Assembly: GCA_002631855.1 (NCBI GenBank)
Contig: NTLF01000013.1
Span: 248,001-312,000, forward strand
DNA from: Zunongwangia sp. ESRF-bin46
GTDB lineage: Bacteria > Bacteroidota > Bacteroidia > Flavobacteriales > Flavobacteriaceae
DNA length: 64,000 nt
Direction: 5' to 3'
Part shown: one piece after another, positions 53,977-64,000 of the stretch
Position numbering within the stretch: position 1 is the first letter of the stretch
Layout: every line of letters starts with the position of its first letter
Notes under the pieces: generated by a model
The model's input: the letters and a program-made list of their open reading frames with translations, nothing else
Told to the model about the DNA's origin: nothing
The model's database searches: none
Translations under genes and position numbers: made by a program

Positions 53977-54795
53977 TTATAATTCATTAATCGTCTTACG
54001 TATCGCCACCAAATCGGTCAATAACTTTTCAAGTTTTGCCAAGTCGAGCATATTTGCCCCATCGCTTTTTGCGTTTGCAGGGTCAAAATGGGTTTCGATA
54101 AATAGACCATCCACTCCAGTAGCAATACCGGCTCGGGCAATGGTACTGATCATATCTGGACGACCTCCAGTAACACCCACACTTTGATTGGGTTGCTGTA
54201 AACTATGCGTAACATCTAAAACAGTAGAGGCATATTGTTTCATAGTGGGAATTCCTCTAAAATCCACTACCATATCTTGATAGCCAAACATGGTTCCGCG
54301 ATCAGTGATCATTACTTTTTCATTTCCGCTATCGGTAACTTTTTTAGCGGCATGTTGCATGCTTTCAGGACTCATAAATTGTCCTTTTTTCAAATTGACA
54401 ACTTTTCCCGTTTCTGCAGCAGCTACAACTAAATCGGTTTGACGTACTAAAAAAGCGGGTATTTGTAAAACATCAACAAATTCTGCAGCCATAGCTGCAT
54501 CGCTACTTTCGTGTATATCTGTAACAGTAGGAACATCGAATGTCTCTGATACTTTCTGAAGAATTTTCAATGCTTTTTCATCCCCAATTCCGGTAAAACT
54601 ATCAATTCTACTTCTGTTGGCTTTTTTAAAACTGCCTTTAAAAATGTAGGGAATTTCAAGCTTATTGGTTATTGAAACTACCTTCTCAGCAATTCGCATG
54701 GCCATGTCTTCCCCTTCTATAGCACAAGGTCCGGCCAGTAAAAAAAAGTTATTGGAATTGGTATGTTTCAGTTTAGGGATTAAATCAAGTTTCAT
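53977..54795 (-). CDS. kdsA: 3-deoxy-8-phosphooctulonate synthase
   Basis: Makes Kdo 8-phosphate from arabinose 5-phosphate and phosphoenolpyruvate, in the pathway to the LPS inner core. The 272-residue chain fits the family. It has the AGPCAIEG motif near residues 21-28, the KGSFKKANRSR phosphate-binding segment, the FVDVLQIPAFLVRQTDL region and the TGGRPDMISTIARAG C-terminal loop. The -7 box TATCTTTG (54820-54813, minus) is upstream. The presence of KdsA shows that the organism makes Kdo-containing lipid A/LPS. Confidence 0.96.
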   Translation of the reverse strand: MKLDLIPKLKHTNSNNFFLLAGPCAIEGEDMAMRIAEKVVSITNKLEIPYIFKGSFKKANRSRIDSFTGIGDEKALKILQKVSETFDVPTVTDIHESSDAAMAAEFVDVLQIPAFLVRQTDLVVAAAETGKVVNLKKGQFMSPESMQHAAKKVTDSGNEKVMITDRGTMFGYQDMVVDFRGIPTMKQYASTVLDVTHSLQQPNQSVGVTGGRPDMISTIARAGIATGVDGLFIETHFDPANAKSDGANMLDLAKLEKLLTDLVAIRKTINEL

Positions 54796-54812
54796 AGCTT
54801 TCGTTTGGAATG

Positions 54813-54820
54813 CAAAGATA
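54813..54820 (-). promoter_or_regulatory. -7 box (TATCTTTG) for kdsA
   Basis: An exact match to TAnnTTTG on the minus strand, 17 bp upstream of the kdsA start. Confidence 0.55.
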
Positions 54821-54943
54821 AGGAATTCAGTTTTCAGAAAAACATTCCACTTTTCAGTATTTCAGAAAATTAAATAAAAAGTAATGAATAATTCTTTAAA
54901 AAATATAACACTAATTATAGTGCGTTATTCCATTAATTAACAC

Positions 54944-54951
54944 TACTTTTG
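54944..54951 (+). promoter_or_regulatory. -7 box (TACTTTTG) for typA
   Basis: TACTTTTG matches TAnnTTTG exactly, about 90 bp before the typA ATG. No TTG is seen at the -33 position. Confidence 0.5.
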
Positions 54952-55041
54952 CGCCCGCGAACATCAAGGTCACATATAACAAACCAAAACGTGACTATTC
55001 ACTGATTGTGAGGGTGTTTCATTTTTAAAAAGAGCAACACT

Positions 55042-56838
55042 ATGAACATTAAAAACATTGCCATTATAGCACACGTTGACCACGGTAAAACTACCTTGGT
55101 AGATAAGATTATGCACCATTGTAGTTTGTTTCGTGAGAATGAGCAAACTGGTGAGTTAATTTTAGATAATAACGATTTGGAACGTGAGCGTGGTATTACC
55201 ATTACCTCTAAAAATGTTTCGGTTACCTATAAAGACACTAAAATTAATATTATCGATACTCCTGGTCACGCCGATTTTGGCGGTGAAGTAGAGCGGGTAT
55301 TGAATATGGCAGATGGTGTTTTGTTGTTGGTGGATGCTTTTGAAGGCCCCATGCCGCAAACTCGTTTTGTACTTCAAAAAGCAATTTCATTGGGCTTAAA
55401 ACCTTGTGTGGTTGTAAATAAAGTAGATAAAGATAATTGTACGCCAGATGAGGTGCACGAAGCTGTTTTCGATTTAATGTTCGAATTAGGTGCCGAAGAG
55501 TGGCAATTGGATTTCCCAACCGTATATGGTTCAGCTAAAAACAACTGGATGAGCGATGATTGGAAAAAACCAACCGACTCGATTGAGCCAGTTTTAGATA
55601 TGGTATTAGAGCACATTCCTTCTCCAAAAATTGAAGAAGGTACTACACAGTTGTTAATTACATCTTTAGATTACTCATCTTTTACCGGTAGAATTGCAAT
55701 TGGACGGTTACAGCGTGGTACGTTGAAAGAAAATATGCAAGTAACTCTTGTAAAGCGTGATGGCTCTAAAGTAAAAAGTAGAATAAAAGAATTACATACG
55801 TTTGAAGGATTAGGCCGTATAAAAGTTCAAGAAGTTCAAGCGGGTGATATTTGTGCATTAGTTGGATTGGAAGGATTTGAAATTGGTGACACCATTGCCG
55901 ACTTTGAAAACCCTGAAGCATTAAAAACTATTGCTATTGATGAACCAACCATGAGTATGTTGTTCACCATTAACGATTCGCCTTTCTTCGGAAAAGATGG
56001 AAAATTTGTTACTTCCCGTCACATTAAAGAACGTTTGGAGCGCGAGTTAGAAAAAAACTTAGCTTTACGGGTGCAGCCAACTGATAGTGCTGATAAATTT
56101 ATGGTATTTGGTCGTGGTGTATTGCACCTTTCAGTTTTAATTGAAACCATGCGTCGTGAAGGATATGAACTTCAAATTGGACAACCACAGGTAATCATCA
56201 AAGAAATTGATGGGAAAAAATGTGAGCCAGTTGAAGAATTGACAATCGATCTTCCTGAAGCGGTAAGCGGTAAAGCCATTGAAATGGTAAGTTTACGTAA
56301 AGGTGAAATGTTAAGCATGGAAGCCAAAGGTGAGCGTATGGTTTGTAAATTCAATATTCCTTCAAGAGGAATCATCGGTTTACGTAATCAACTGTTAACT
56401 GCAACTGCAGGTGAAGCCATTATGACACACCGTTTCTTAGAGTACCAACCATTAAAAGGCGGTATTCCAGAACGACAAAACGGTAGTTTGGTTTCTATGG
56501 AAAAAGGAAAAGCGATACCTTATTCTATTGATAAATTACAAGATCGTGGACGCTTTTTCGTGGATCCGGGAGAAGATATTTACGAAGGTCAGGTGATTGG
56601 AGAAAACAGTCGTCAAGACGATATGACTGTGAACATCACAAAAACTAAAAAATTAAGTAATGTACGTTCTTCTGGAGCAGATGATAAAGCCAAAATTGTA
56701 CCTGCTATTAAATTCTCATTAGAAGAAGCGTTGGAATATATTCAGAAAGATGAATATGTTGAGGTAACCCCTAATCACCTTCGTCTTAGAAAAGTATATT
56801 TAAAAGAAGTAGATAGAAAACGAAATAAAATAATGTAA
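55042..56838 (+). CDS. typA: translational GTPase TypA/BipA
   Basis: A ribosome-associated GTPase that helps 50S assembly and stress or cold adaptation. The 598-residue chain has the G1 motif [10 protein letters not shown] (10-19), [12 protein letters not shown]3 [14 protein letters not shown] and G4 NKVDKDN. EF-G-like domains II and V and the BipA-specific C-terminal region with [17 protein letters not shown]-like and [12 protein letters not shown] segments follow. The length is normal. A terminator follows directly, so it is monocistronic. Confidence 0.96.
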   Translation: MNIKNIAIIAHVDHGKTTLVDKIMHHCSLFRENEQTGELILDNNDLERERGITITSKNVSVTYKDTKINIIDTPGHADFGGEVERVLNMADGVLLLVDAFEGPMPQTRFVLQKAISLGLKPCVVVNKVDKDNCTPDEVHEAVFDLMFELGAEEWQLDFPTVYGSAKNNWMSDDWKKPTDSIEPVLDMVLEHIPSPKIEEGTTQLLITSLDYSSFTGRIAIGRLQRGTLKENMQVTLVKRDGSKVKSRIKELHTFEGLGRIKVQEVQAGDICALVGLEGFEIGDTIADFENPEALKTIAIDEPTMSMLFTINDSPFFGKDGKFVTSRHIKERLERELEKNLALRVQPTDSADKFMVFGRGVLHLSVLIETMRREGYELQIGQPQVIIKEIDGKKCEPVEELTIDLPEAVSGKAIEMVSLRKGEMLSMEAKGERMVCKFNIPSRGIIGLRNQLLTATAGEAIMTHRFLEYQPLKGGIPERQNGSLVSMEKGKAIPYSIDKLQDRGRFFVDPGEDIYEGQVIGENSRQDDMTVNITKTKKLSNVRSSGADDKAKIVPAIKFSLEEALEYIQKDEYVEVTPNHLRLRKVYLKEVDRKRNKIM

Positions 56839-56862
56839 TTTATTTCTGAAATCTAATAGAAG

Positions 56863-56894
56863 AAACCACTGTCATTTTGATGGTGGTTTTTTTT
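56863..56894 (+). terminator. terminator after typA
   Basis: AAACCAC pairs with GTGGTTT around a 13-nt loop, followed by T. Confidence 0.75.
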
Positions 56895-57080
56895 TGCGAT
56901 TCCATACAAAAATGGTACGTGCTGTGAAACGGTTAATTGTATTTATGCAGTTTGGGTTCTTCTCTATTCTCTAAAAAATAGTATTTTCGTACCCTAAGTG
57001 TGTACGTAATAAGTACTCTCCAACCTTGAAGCCTATGATTATTTTATTACTTAACTATCACACAGCAAAGATTTTATTTC

Positions 57081-58406
57081 ATGTTGAGTATTCTTAAAGA
57101 TACATACATAAAATGGTTGATTGCAGGTGGTATATTGGTGCGTTTAGGTATTTTTCTTTTTTTTTATACCCATGTGTCGATCTACCCAGATAGTTCTACT
57201 TATATAGAGTTGGCAGATCGCATTATGGAGTTTAACTTGTCTGGGTATTCAGGATATAGAAGCCCGGGATATCCATTGTTACTTACGGCCGCGTTTGGTA
57301 ATTTATACCTTGTGGTATGCTATCAATTTAGTTTAGGGATTTTGTCTTCCATATTTTGGTACCGGTCTCTATGCAAACTCCGGTTTTCAAGAAAACATAG
57401 TTTTTTAATTTCTTTTTTTATAACGACACTGCTGAATGTTATTTTCTTCGAGACTTCTATTTTAGTAGAAAGCTTAACTTTATTTCTACTTTCTATAGTT
57501 GTTTACACGTTGGTGAAAGGGTATTTTGAAACCTCTACCCTTAAAAATGAATTGTTTTTAGGAATAGTACTTGGCTTATTAACTTTAGTAAAACCCTTTT
57601 ATGCGTTTTTACCGTTTTTAATATATGGAATCTACATTCTAAAAAACTTTAGGTTAAAAAGGCTGATAAATAAAAAGTTGATAATTTTAATTTTTCCGTT
57701 GCTATCCTATTTTGGATGGTCGTATGTAAATAAAATAAATACCGGTCATTTTGTTTCCACTACTTTTTTTGGGTTGAATGTAGCACAAAATTGTGTTCGG
57801 TTTGCTGAAAAAGGACCAGAAGAGTATAATTGGATTATAGAACCATACGTTGAGTATAGAGAAAAGGCGATAACCGAAAATAAAAATTTGGCAATGTCAA
57901 TTTGGGACGCATATAATGATGGTGCATATAAACAGTACAATTTAAGTCTAGGTGATCTATCTGCACAATTGGGTCAGTTTGCCACAGCAACCATTAAAAA
58001 CAACCCCTTGGACTATGCAGAACAAGTGCTGTTTTATTCCTGGAAAGATTTCTGGAAGCCAACAATCTATTGGAATTATAATTATTTCAACTTTAAATAT
58101 GCAAACAACCTCTATTTAGCAATTTGGTATATACAGCATCTGTTTTTATTGGGATTTAGATTACTATTTCTTTTTTTGATTCCTTATTATATTTTAAAAA
58201 CCATTAAAACTAAGCAAATTGCTATATCTTTTATTTTGTGTATGGTGGTTTTTTCAGCTTCAATATTACAAGCCTTAGCTACTTATGGAACTAATAGTCG
58301 CTTTAGTTTTCCTTTTGAATTTATTATAATCTTTGTTGTATTCCTATTTATAAAAGAACAAAAAATAATACCTTTTTTAAAGAAGAAGTTTGCTTTGGTT
58401 AAATAA
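57081..58406 (+). CDS. GT-C type glycosyltransferase, probable polysaccharide gene
   Basis: A 441-residue membrane protein with about ten TM helices. The YPDSSTYIELADRIM loop has an Asp after the first helix, followed by GYSGYRSPGYPLLL, both usual in ArnT/PMT-like GT-C glycosyltransferases that use polyprenyl-linked sugars. It is the first gene of a locus with sugar aminotransferase, flippase and transferase genes. The exact acceptor and donor are unknown. Confidence 0.75.
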   Translation: MLSILKDTYIKWLIAGGILVRLGIFLFFYTHVSIYPDSSTYIELADRIMEFNLSGYSGYRSPGYPLLLTAAFGNLYLVVCYQFSLGILSSIFWYRSLCKLRFSRKHSFLISFFITTLLNVIFFETSILVESLTLFLLSIVVYTLVKGYFETSTLKNELFLGIVLGLLTLVKPFYAFLPFLIYGIYILKNFRLKRLINKKLIILIFPLLSYFGWSYVNKINTGHFVSTTFFGLNVAQNCVRFAEKGPEEYNWIIEPYVEYREKAITENKNLAMSIWDAYNDGAYKQYNLSLGDLSAQLGQFATATIKNNPLDYAEQVLFYSWKDFWKPTIYWNYNYFNFKYANNLYLAIWYIQHLFLLGFRLLFLFLIPYYILKTIKTKQIAISFILCMVVFSASILQALATYGTNSRFSFPFEFIIIFVVFLFIKEQKIIPFLKKKFALVK

Positions 58407-58455
58407 GCTTTACTTAAAAATAATACCTTTGGAATAATAAAAACCAATTTAGCGT

Positions 58456-59433
58456 ATGCCTTCTTTTAGAGTACAAAAATATACTGCTCCGCTTAAAGCG
58501 GATTGGAACGGTTTTATCGCATCGGCAAAAAACGCCACTTTTTTATTCAACCGAAACTTTATGGATTATCACAGTGATCGGTTTGAAGATTTTTCATTGA
58601 TGGTGTATAAAGATGAAAAGTTATATGCTGTTTTACCGGCTAACAAAAAAGGGGACATGGTTATTTCACACCAGGGATTGACGTATGGAAGTTTTGTGTT
58701 ACAGAAAAAAGGGAAACTATTGGCTGCTTTTGAAGCTTTTAAAGCAGCGCTCGAATTTTTATATACTGAGGGAATTAAAACGCTTGACATACGTATCATT
58801 CCAACATTTTACAACACCCTTCCAGCGGATGAGTTGTCGTACTTCCTCTTTAAAGCCAACGCAACCTTAGTGAAACGGGATGTGTTGATGGTAATCGATT
58901 ATGCAAATAAATTACGATTTCAGAAAAACAGAAGAGAAGGTATTAATAAAGCGGTTAGAAATGGATTAACCGTACAGATAGATGATAATTTTGAAGGATT
59001 TTGGAATGAAATTTTAATCCCAAACCTACAGAAAAAACACGGAGTGAAACCAGTTCATACACTCGAAGAAATTCAATTATTGGCATCCCGTTTTCCGAAG
59101 AATATCAAACAAGTAAATGTCTATAAAGACGAAAAAATTGTCGCTGGAACAACAGTTTTCTTAACGAAGACAACCATTCATCCGCAATATGTTTCAGGGA
59201 ACGTAAACAAAAACACTTACGGAAGTTTAGATTTAGCATACGACTTTATTATTAATCAGCTTCAAACTGATAAGCGGTATTTCGACTTTAATATTTCGAG
59301 CGAAGAAAACGGCAAACATTTAAACCAAGGGCTTATTTTTTGGAAAGAAAGCTGTGGCGCACGTACGTTTACGGCAGATAATTACGTTGTAGAGACTGCT
59401 GCGTATAAAACTTTAGACCTATCATTGATATGA
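58456..59433 (+). CDS. FemAB/GNAT-like acyl transferase
   Basis: A 325-residue protein resembling the FemAB-related GNAT proteins of surface polysaccharide loci. It has an N-terminal [22 protein letters not shown] region, a central [11 protein letters not shown] stretch, and a C-terminal transferase-like core with [12 protein letters not shown] and [12 protein letters not shown]. It likely adds an acyl or aminoacyl group to a sugar intermediate. The gene ends in an ATGA overlap with the aminotransferase gene, so the two are coupled. Confidence 0.7.
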   Translation: MPSFRVQKYTAPLKADWNGFIASAKNATFLFNRNFMDYHSDRFEDFSLMVYKDEKLYAVLPANKKGDMVISHQGLTYGSFVLQKKGKLLAAFEAFKAALEFLYTEGIKTLDIRIIPTFYNTLPADELSYFLFKANATLVKRDVLMVIDYANKLRFQKNRREGINKAVRNGLTVQIDDNFEGFWNEILIPNLQKKHGVKPVHTLEEIQLLASRFPKNIKQVNVYKDEKIVAGTTVFLTKTTIHPQYVSGNVNKNTYGSLDLAYDFIINQLQTDKRYFDFNISSEENGKHLNQGLIFWKESCGARTFTADNYVVETAAYKTLDLSLI

Positions 59434-60530
59434 TTCCATTTTTAGACTTACATAAAATCAATACCCGTTTTGAAGCCGAATTTCAATTACGCTTTAAGGC
59501 ATTTTTAGATTCTGGTTATTATATTCTGGGAAACAATGTAAAAGCTTTTGAAAATAGTTTTGCTGAATACTGCGGAACGAAACATTGTATAGGAGTTGCT
59601 AATGGATTGGAAGCTTTACGGCTGATATTAGAAGGCTATAAAGAACTAGGGAAACTACAAGAAGGCGATGAAGTTCTAGTAGCTTCAAACACCTATATAG
59701 CTACTATTTTGGCCATTAAACAAGCGGGAATGACACCGGTTTTGGTAGAAGCTGAAATGGAAACTTTTAATTTCAATATTGAAGCAATACAAGAAGCGAT
59801 TTCTGAAACCACAAAAGCCATCATGCCTGTTCATTTATATGGGCAATTGGCACCGATGACGGATATTTCAAAAGTGGCAAAAAAGAATAATTTAATTGTG
59901 ATTGAAGATGCTGCACAAGCACACGGAGCAAAAAATTCAAATGGCAAATTAGCTGGAAACTTGGGTGATGCTGCTGGCTTCAGTTTTTATCCCACAAAAA
60001 ACTTAGGTGCTTTGGGTGATGGAGGAGCGGTTACAACAAACAATGATGAATTGGCTTCCGTAATACGAAAACTTCGCAACTACGGTGCTTCTTCAAAATA
60101 TGTAAACGAATTAACCGGTTTTAATTCACGGTTGGATGAACTGCAAGCAACCTTTTTAAATATAAAACTTCCCAAACTTGATGCTGATAATGAACATCGA
60201 CGCGGGTTGGCAAGAAAGTATATTTCTGAAATTAATAATAAAAAAATCACTCTTCCAACTTGGGATGACAGTGATAACCATATTTTTCATTTGTTTGTGG
60301 TTCGGGTAAAAGACCGTACTGATTTTATAGAATATTTAAAGGAGAACCAAATAGGCACATTAATTCATTACCCTATTCCGCCACATCAACAAGAGGCATT
60401 ACCGGAGTTTAATGATTTATCATTTCCAATTACTGAGCAAATTCATAATGAAGTAGTGAGTATTCCAATAAGTCCAGTGATGAGTGATGAAGAGGTAGAT
60501 GGGGTTATTTTGTCAATCAATAACTACTAA
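59430..60530 (+). CDS. DegT/DnrJ/EryC1/StrS aminotransferase (sugar aminotransferase)
   Basis: A 366-residue PLP-dependent aminotransferase that would make amino sugars from keto-sugar nucleotides. The PLP lysine is K190 in [15 protein letters not shown]. The entry motif [15 protein letters not shown] and the [11 protein letters not shown] segment (PLP ring stacking) are usual. It starts 4 nt before the preceding stop and is followed at once by a flippase gene. It places the locus in nucleotide-sugar chemistry such as dTDP-3-amino or UDP-4-amino sugars. Confidence 0.93.
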   Translation: MIPFLDLHKINTRFEAEFQLRFKAFLDSGYYILGNNVKAFENSFAEYCGTKHCIGVANGLEALRLILEGYKELGKLQEGDEVLVASNTYIATILAIKQAGMTPVLVEAEMETFNFNIEAIQEAISETTKAIMPVHLYGQLAPMTDISKVAKKNNLIVIEDAAQAHGAKNSNGKLAGNLGDAAGFSFYPTKNLGALGDGGAVTTNNDELASVIRKLRNYGASSKYVNELTGFNSRLDELQATFLNIKLPKLDADNEHRRGLARKYISEINNKKITLPTWDDSDNHIFHLFVVRVKDRTDFIEYLKENQIGTLIHYPIPPHQQEALPEFNDLSFPITEQIHNEVVSIPISPVMSDEEVDGVILSINNY

Positions 60531-61832
60531 TTGAAAATTCCAAAATTTATACGCGACAACCTACTTTTAAAGATGACTTCTTTAAATGCTGGGGTTATTG
60601 TAATACGGTTATTTGTTGCTTTTTTTCTACAGCGTGAGTTGACAGATATTGTAGGGAAGGCTGGATACGCAAAAATTGGTTCGTTACGCAATTTGTTGCA
60701 AATGTTAACTTCTATCACCTCGTTTGGTGTTTTTAATGGCGTAGTAAAATACGTAGCCGATTTCAAAGAAGATAGCGAGCAACTTCAAAAACTTTTTTCA
60801 ACCACGTTTGTGTTTACATTGATAGGAAGTGTTACTTCTTTTTTAATACTTTTTTTCGGTGCCGGGTTTATTAGTGAATATTTTTTCTATACTACAGACT
60901 TTGCCTACATCGTGAAAATTGTAGCCGTGGTAGCACCTTTTATTGCGATACAACGGGTGTTCAATGGTATTGTAAATGGTTTATCCGATTATAAAAAATT
61001 CGCAAAAATAGAATTGATTGCTTATTTGTTAGGCGCTACCTTAACATTGGTTATGTTGTATAACTATAGCATAGATGGGGCGTTGCTTGCTATTGCTCTC
61101 ATACCGGTAATTCAGGTGCTAGTAATGCTGTTTATTTTTATAAAAGTATTGCGACGATATGTTCGTTTTTCTGAAATTTCCTTTAAAGCACCTTACGCTA
61201 AAAGTTTATTGGCTTTTTCATTAATGTCTTTTGTAGCAACTGTTTTAGTAAATTATGTTGAGATAGATATTCGTTCTATGTTAGCCAAGCGAATGAGTGA
61301 AGACGATGCAGGAATTTGGACAGGTATGACCACGCTTTCAAAAAACTATATGGTATTTTCTGGGGCTATATTTACGTTGTATGTAATTCCGAAATTTACT
61401 GGAATAAAAACCGAAACGGGTTTTAAAAAAGAACTCTTTAATATTTATAAAACATTATTACCGTTATTCGGCATTGGGATGCTTGTCATTTATTTTCTTC
61501 GCTTTCAGTTTATAGAATATATCTTCATTGATTTTGATGAAATGGCGCCACTGTTTAAATGGCAGTTATTAGGCGATTTTATTAAATTGGCCGCATTGGT
61601 ATTGTTACACCAATTTATTGCGAAGAAAATGGTGCGTAATTTTATTTTTACTGAATTGTTTTCACTAGTCTTGTTTTACGTGTTTTCGTATGCATTGGTT
61701 GCTGAATATGGTGTAGAAGGGGTGGTGTTTGCCCATTTTATTCGGTATGTGTTATACTTTTTCTTAGTATTTTTCTTGGTACTACGCTATTTCAAAAAAC
61801 AAAAAAACAATCCTGAAACCTTAACGCCTTAA
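60531..61832 (+). CDS. Wzx-type polysaccharide flippase 1
   Basis: A 433-residue membrane protein of the polysaccharide transporter (MATE/MOP) superfamily, with about 12 TM helices and Lys/Arg-rich loops. It probably flips a lipid-linked repeat unit across the inner membrane. A TTG immediately after the preceding TAA begins the longest frame (LKIPKFIRDNLL); the alternative ATG is 14 codons later. A second flippase-like gene follows 2 bp downstream. Confidence 0.85.
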   Translation: MKIPKFIRDNLLLKMTSLNAGVIVIRLFVAFFLQRELTDIVGKAGYAKIGSLRNLLQMLTSITSFGVFNGVVKYVADFKEDSEQLQKLFSTTFVFTLIGSVTSFLILFFGAGFISEYFFYTTDFAYIVKIVAVVAPFIAIQRVFNGIVNGLSDYKKFAKIELIAYLLGATLTLVMLYNYSIDGALLAIALIPVIQVLVMLFIFIKVLRRYVRFSEISFKAPYAKSLLAFSLMSFVATVLVNYVEIDIRSMLAKRMSEDDAGIWTGMTTLSKNYMVFSGAIFTLYVIPKFTGIKTETGFKKELFNIYKTLLPLFGIGMLVIYFLRFQFIEYIFIDFDEMAPLFKWQLLGDFIKLAALVLLHQFIAKKMVRNFIFTELFSLVLFYVFSYALVAEYGVEGVVFAHFIRYVLYFFLVFFLVLRYFKKQKNNPETLTP

Positions 61833-61834
61833 CC

Positions 61835-63319
61835 ATGCAGCCGTATAGAAATTCATTTAGGCATGTTATGAAAGCCACTTCGTTATTTGGCGGGGTGCAG
61901 GTTTTCAATATTCTTATTTCTATTGTGCGGTCTAAGTTTATTGCATTGTTTATTGGCCCTACGGGAATGGGGATTGCCAGTTTATTCAACACGACACTTA
62001 ATGTGGTGGATGCGGTTACCAATCTTGGATTGAATAGAAGCGCGGTCAAAGATATTTCGTATGCGAAAGAAAATTATGAAGCCAATAACATAGCCCGGAC
62101 CATTCACGTTTTAAAACGCTTGGTTTGGTTTACTGCAGTCATTGGAGCCGTTTTAATGATGATAACATCACCTTGGCTTAGTGAAATAGCATTTGAAAGT
62201 AAGGAATATACCATTTCGTTTATTTGGCTTTCTGCAGCACTTCTTTTTAAGCAATTTACACATAGTAACTTAGCTATTTTACAAGGCTTACAAAAACTGG
62301 GTAACCTTGCTAAAGCTAACTTAGTAGGAAATACGGTTGGGCTTCTTATCACGGTTCCGTTGTACTATTTTTTCAGAATAGATGCCATTGTGCCGGCTAT
62401 TATTATTGCTTCACTTATTAGTTTTATTGTCACCTTGTATTATACCAATAAAGCAAAGGTTGAAAAAGTTGCACTTACTAATAAAGAAGCTTTTTCCGAA
62501 GGGAAAGAGATGATTCATTTAGGTGTTACGTTGAGTGTAAGCAGTGTAATTACTTTAATTGCGATGTATGTTATTCAAATATACATTAGCAATAAAGGAG
62601 GGACCGAAGCTGTTGGGTATTATCATGCCGGAATGGTTATTTTAAACACTTATGTCGGCCTGGTCTTTAATGCGATGAGTACGGACTATTTTCCGCGTCT
62701 TTCGGCAGTTTCCGATGCCATTGAAAAAATACGAAACATAGTTTTTGAACAAGCTTTTATAGCTGTATTGTTAATCCTGCCTATCATTGTTATTTTTGTT
62801 GCTTTTGCCCCGTTTATTATCACATTGCTGTATAGCCAAGAGTTTTCGCCGACGGTGCAATTTGTAAGTTGGGGTATTTTAGGGATGTTGTTTAAGGCCG
62901 TTTCTTTTTCCTTGGGATATATTATTATTGCCAAAGGAGACTCAAAAGTATTTATTAAAACTGCTATTGGTTTCAATATTACATTAGTTGTCATGAACAT
63001 TATTGGTTATACGTATTGGGGGCTTGAAGGATTGGGAATTAGCTATTTTATCTATTTTCTCATTCACTTTATAGTAATATGGCTAATAACCTATTACCGC
63101 TATAATTTTACATTTAAAAAGGAGTTTTATTACATTTTCGGAATTTCTATTGTACTTTGTTCTCTTGCATTTTTATTATCAAATATAGAAGATGATGTAC
63201 TGAAATATGTATCATTGAGTGTTATGATTATAATTTCTAGTATCTTTTCAGTCTACCATATCGATAAAAAAATTGAGATACGGGATTTGATTCAAAACTT
63301 TTTCAGAAGAAAAAAATAA
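61835..63319 (+). CDS. Wzx-type polysaccharide flippase 2
   Basis: A 494-residue protein of the same superfamily with about 12-14 TM helices and an N-terminal FRHVMKATSLFGGVQVFNILISIVRSKFIALFIG segment typical of O-antigen translocases. It differs in sequence from the preceding flippase. The two may have different substrates, or be a heteromeric pair. The last base of its stop codon overlaps the next start. Confidence 0.87.
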   Translation: MQPYRNSFRHVMKATSLFGGVQVFNILISIVRSKFIALFIGPTGMGIASLFNTTLNVVDAVTNLGLNRSAVKDISYAKENYEANNIARTIHVLKRLVWFTAVIGAVLMMITSPWLSEIAFESKEYTISFIWLSAALLFKQFTHSNLAILQGLQKLGNLAKANLVGNTVGLLITVPLYYFFRIDAIVPAIIIASLISFIVTLYYTNKAKVEKVALTNKEAFSEGKEMIHLGVTLSVSSVITLIAMYVIQIYISNKGGTEAVGYYHAGMVILNTYVGLVFNAMSTDYFPRLSAVSDAIEKIRNIVFEQAFIAVLLILPIIVIFVAFAPFIITLLYSQEFSPTVQFVSWGILGMLFKAVSFSLGYIIIAKGDSKVFIKTAIGFNITLVVMNIIGYTYWGLEGLGISYFIYFLIHFIVIWLITYYRYNFTFKKEFYYIFGISIVLCSLAFLLSNIEDDVLKYVSLSVMIIISSIFSVYHIDKKIEIRDLIQNFFRRKK

Positions 63320-64000
63320 TGGCCGGAGTAAGGATAACTTATAGAAAACTTAAAAAGAAATTCAAAGTTTACCTCACAGTAAACTGGTTTGCTACTTGGT
63401 ATTTTAACTTAAAGATGTTCCCTTTTTCCGTTGCCAGAAAACTTCCAGTCTTTTTCTATGGAAGTGTTCGGTTTTCAAATTTGAATGGTGAGTTTATTAT
63501 TGATGCACCTATAAGAAAGGGAATGATTGGTTTTGGGCAGGCTTATGAAAAAACCACAAGACATATAGGAATAGCTGAAATAGCCTTAGAAGGGAAAATA
63601 CTTTGTAAAGGGACGGTACAATTTGGGAAAGATTATTTCATTTATGTTGCCAATGGGGCTGTTTTAGAATTAGGCGAGATGGCCGGAATGGCTTCTCTGG
63701 GGAAAATTATATGTACGCATAAAGTTAAATTTAATACGTATGCTAGGGTAGGCTCAGAATGTCAAATTATTGATACAGATTTTCATCAAATGATAAATAC
63801 AGTCACTAATGAAAAGTACCCTATTTCCAAAGCTATTAGTATTGGTGCCTATAATTATGTAGGCAGGTGGTCTTCCATAATGAAAGGCACGGTTACACCT
63901 AACTATTGTACAGTTGCATCAAATTCTTTATGTAATAAAGACTATACCTCGTTAGGTGAAAACACCCTTATTGGTGGTATACCTGCAAAACTCTTAAAAG
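63319..64000 (+). CDS. hexapeptide-repeat acyltransferase, 3' end missing
   Basis: The reading frame starts at the ATG at 63319 (overlapping the preceding stop by 1 nt) and is open to the window edge, giving 227 residues. Later residues show the left-handed beta-helix pattern of hexapeptide acyltransferases (LGEMAGMASLGKIICTHKV..., VGRWSSIMKGTV and the terminal LIGGIPAKLLK). It probably acetylates a sugar of the surface polysaccharide. The C-terminus is outside the window. Confidence 0.82.
   Translation, partial: MAGVRITYRKLKKKFKVYLTVNWFATWYFNLKMFPFSVARKLPVFFYGSVRFSNLNGEFIIDAPIRKGMIGFGQAYEKTTRHIGIAEIALEGKILCKGTVQFGKDYFIYVANGAVLELGEMAGMASLGKIICTHKVKFNTYARVGSECQIIDTDFHQMINTVTNEKYPISKAISIGAYNYVGRWSSIMKGTVTPNYCTVASNSLCNKDYTSLGENTLIGGIPAKLLK

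Noticed and set aside
54952-55041. Structured leader before typA as a riboswitch or attenuator
   Set aside because: Only short, weak complementary segments were seen (GTCAC/GTGAC); no terminator or leader peptide is present.

Overview
The window is AT-rich chromosomal DNA from a member of the Bacteroidota, most likely a marine Flavobacteriaceae. Supporting features are: Bacteroidetes-type promoters (TTG, 20 bp, TAnnTTTG) in front of several genes; a secreted protease with a type IX secretion C-terminal domain; a SprB-like repeat; a fused SecDF; a class II (B12-dependent) ribonucleotide reductase; AlsT-, CreD- and DUF3857-type proteins usual in flavobacteria; and a tmRNA whose tag ends in NYALAA. 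Species cannot be named from the sequence alone.

Layout. 1-8.8 kb: end of an outer-membrane protein gene, malate dehydrogenase, a GNAT acetyltransferase, B12-dependent RNR and SecDF. 8.9-14.6 kb (minus strand): a DUF2459 protein, two unknown envelope genes, a DUF192 lipoprotein, lgt, yidD and trpG-trpE. trpE has its own promoter and a leader peptide with tandem Trp codons followed by a terminator, a classical attenuator. 14.6-19.1 kb: a MarR/nitroreductase/YceI operon with palindromes over its promoter, then a thiol-redox group (TlpA-like, peroxiredoxin-like, two rhodaneses) and an orphan. 19.2-24.9 kb: a tripartite RND efflux operon. 25.6-30.2 kb: a type III restriction-modification operon in which the helicase subunit lacks the usual C-terminal nuclease and a small nuclease-like protein is encoded between mod and res. 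30.4-35.2 kb: a 1596-residue secreted subtilase. 35.5-38.1 kb: a sugar-nucleotide-type epimerase/VKOR/SPW operon and two small stress-type genes. 38.1-43.8 kb: three unknown envelope genes, an AraC regulator, a tiny conserved-looking protein, an orphan and a methyltransferase. 44.0-46.8 kb: an AlsT transporter with an unusual N-terminus, and ssrA with a partial copy of its 3' end nearby. 46.9-53.5 kb: a saccharopine/alanine dehydrogenase-like enzyme, a DUF3857 protein, and a membrane protein/wHTH/CreD/SanA/DUF2809 operon. 53.5-53.9 kb: two tandem, related, promoter-plus-terminator units without an ORF, probably small RNAs. 54-56.8 kb: kdsA and typA. 57-64 kb: the start of a surface polysaccharide locus (GT-C transferase, FemAB-like transferase, sugar aminotransferase, two Wzx-type flippases, a hexapeptide acyltransferase cut by the window edge).

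The most interesting observations are the twin small-RNA units at 53.56-53.87 kb, the apparently split type III restriction system at 25.6-30.2 kb, the trp leader peptide attenuator at 14.47-14.63 kb, and the SprB/lipoyl-like extension on the AlsT transporter at 44-46 kb. Lengths, motifs, hairpins and promoter boxes were read directly from the sequence. Family names come from recognition of motifs without database searches.
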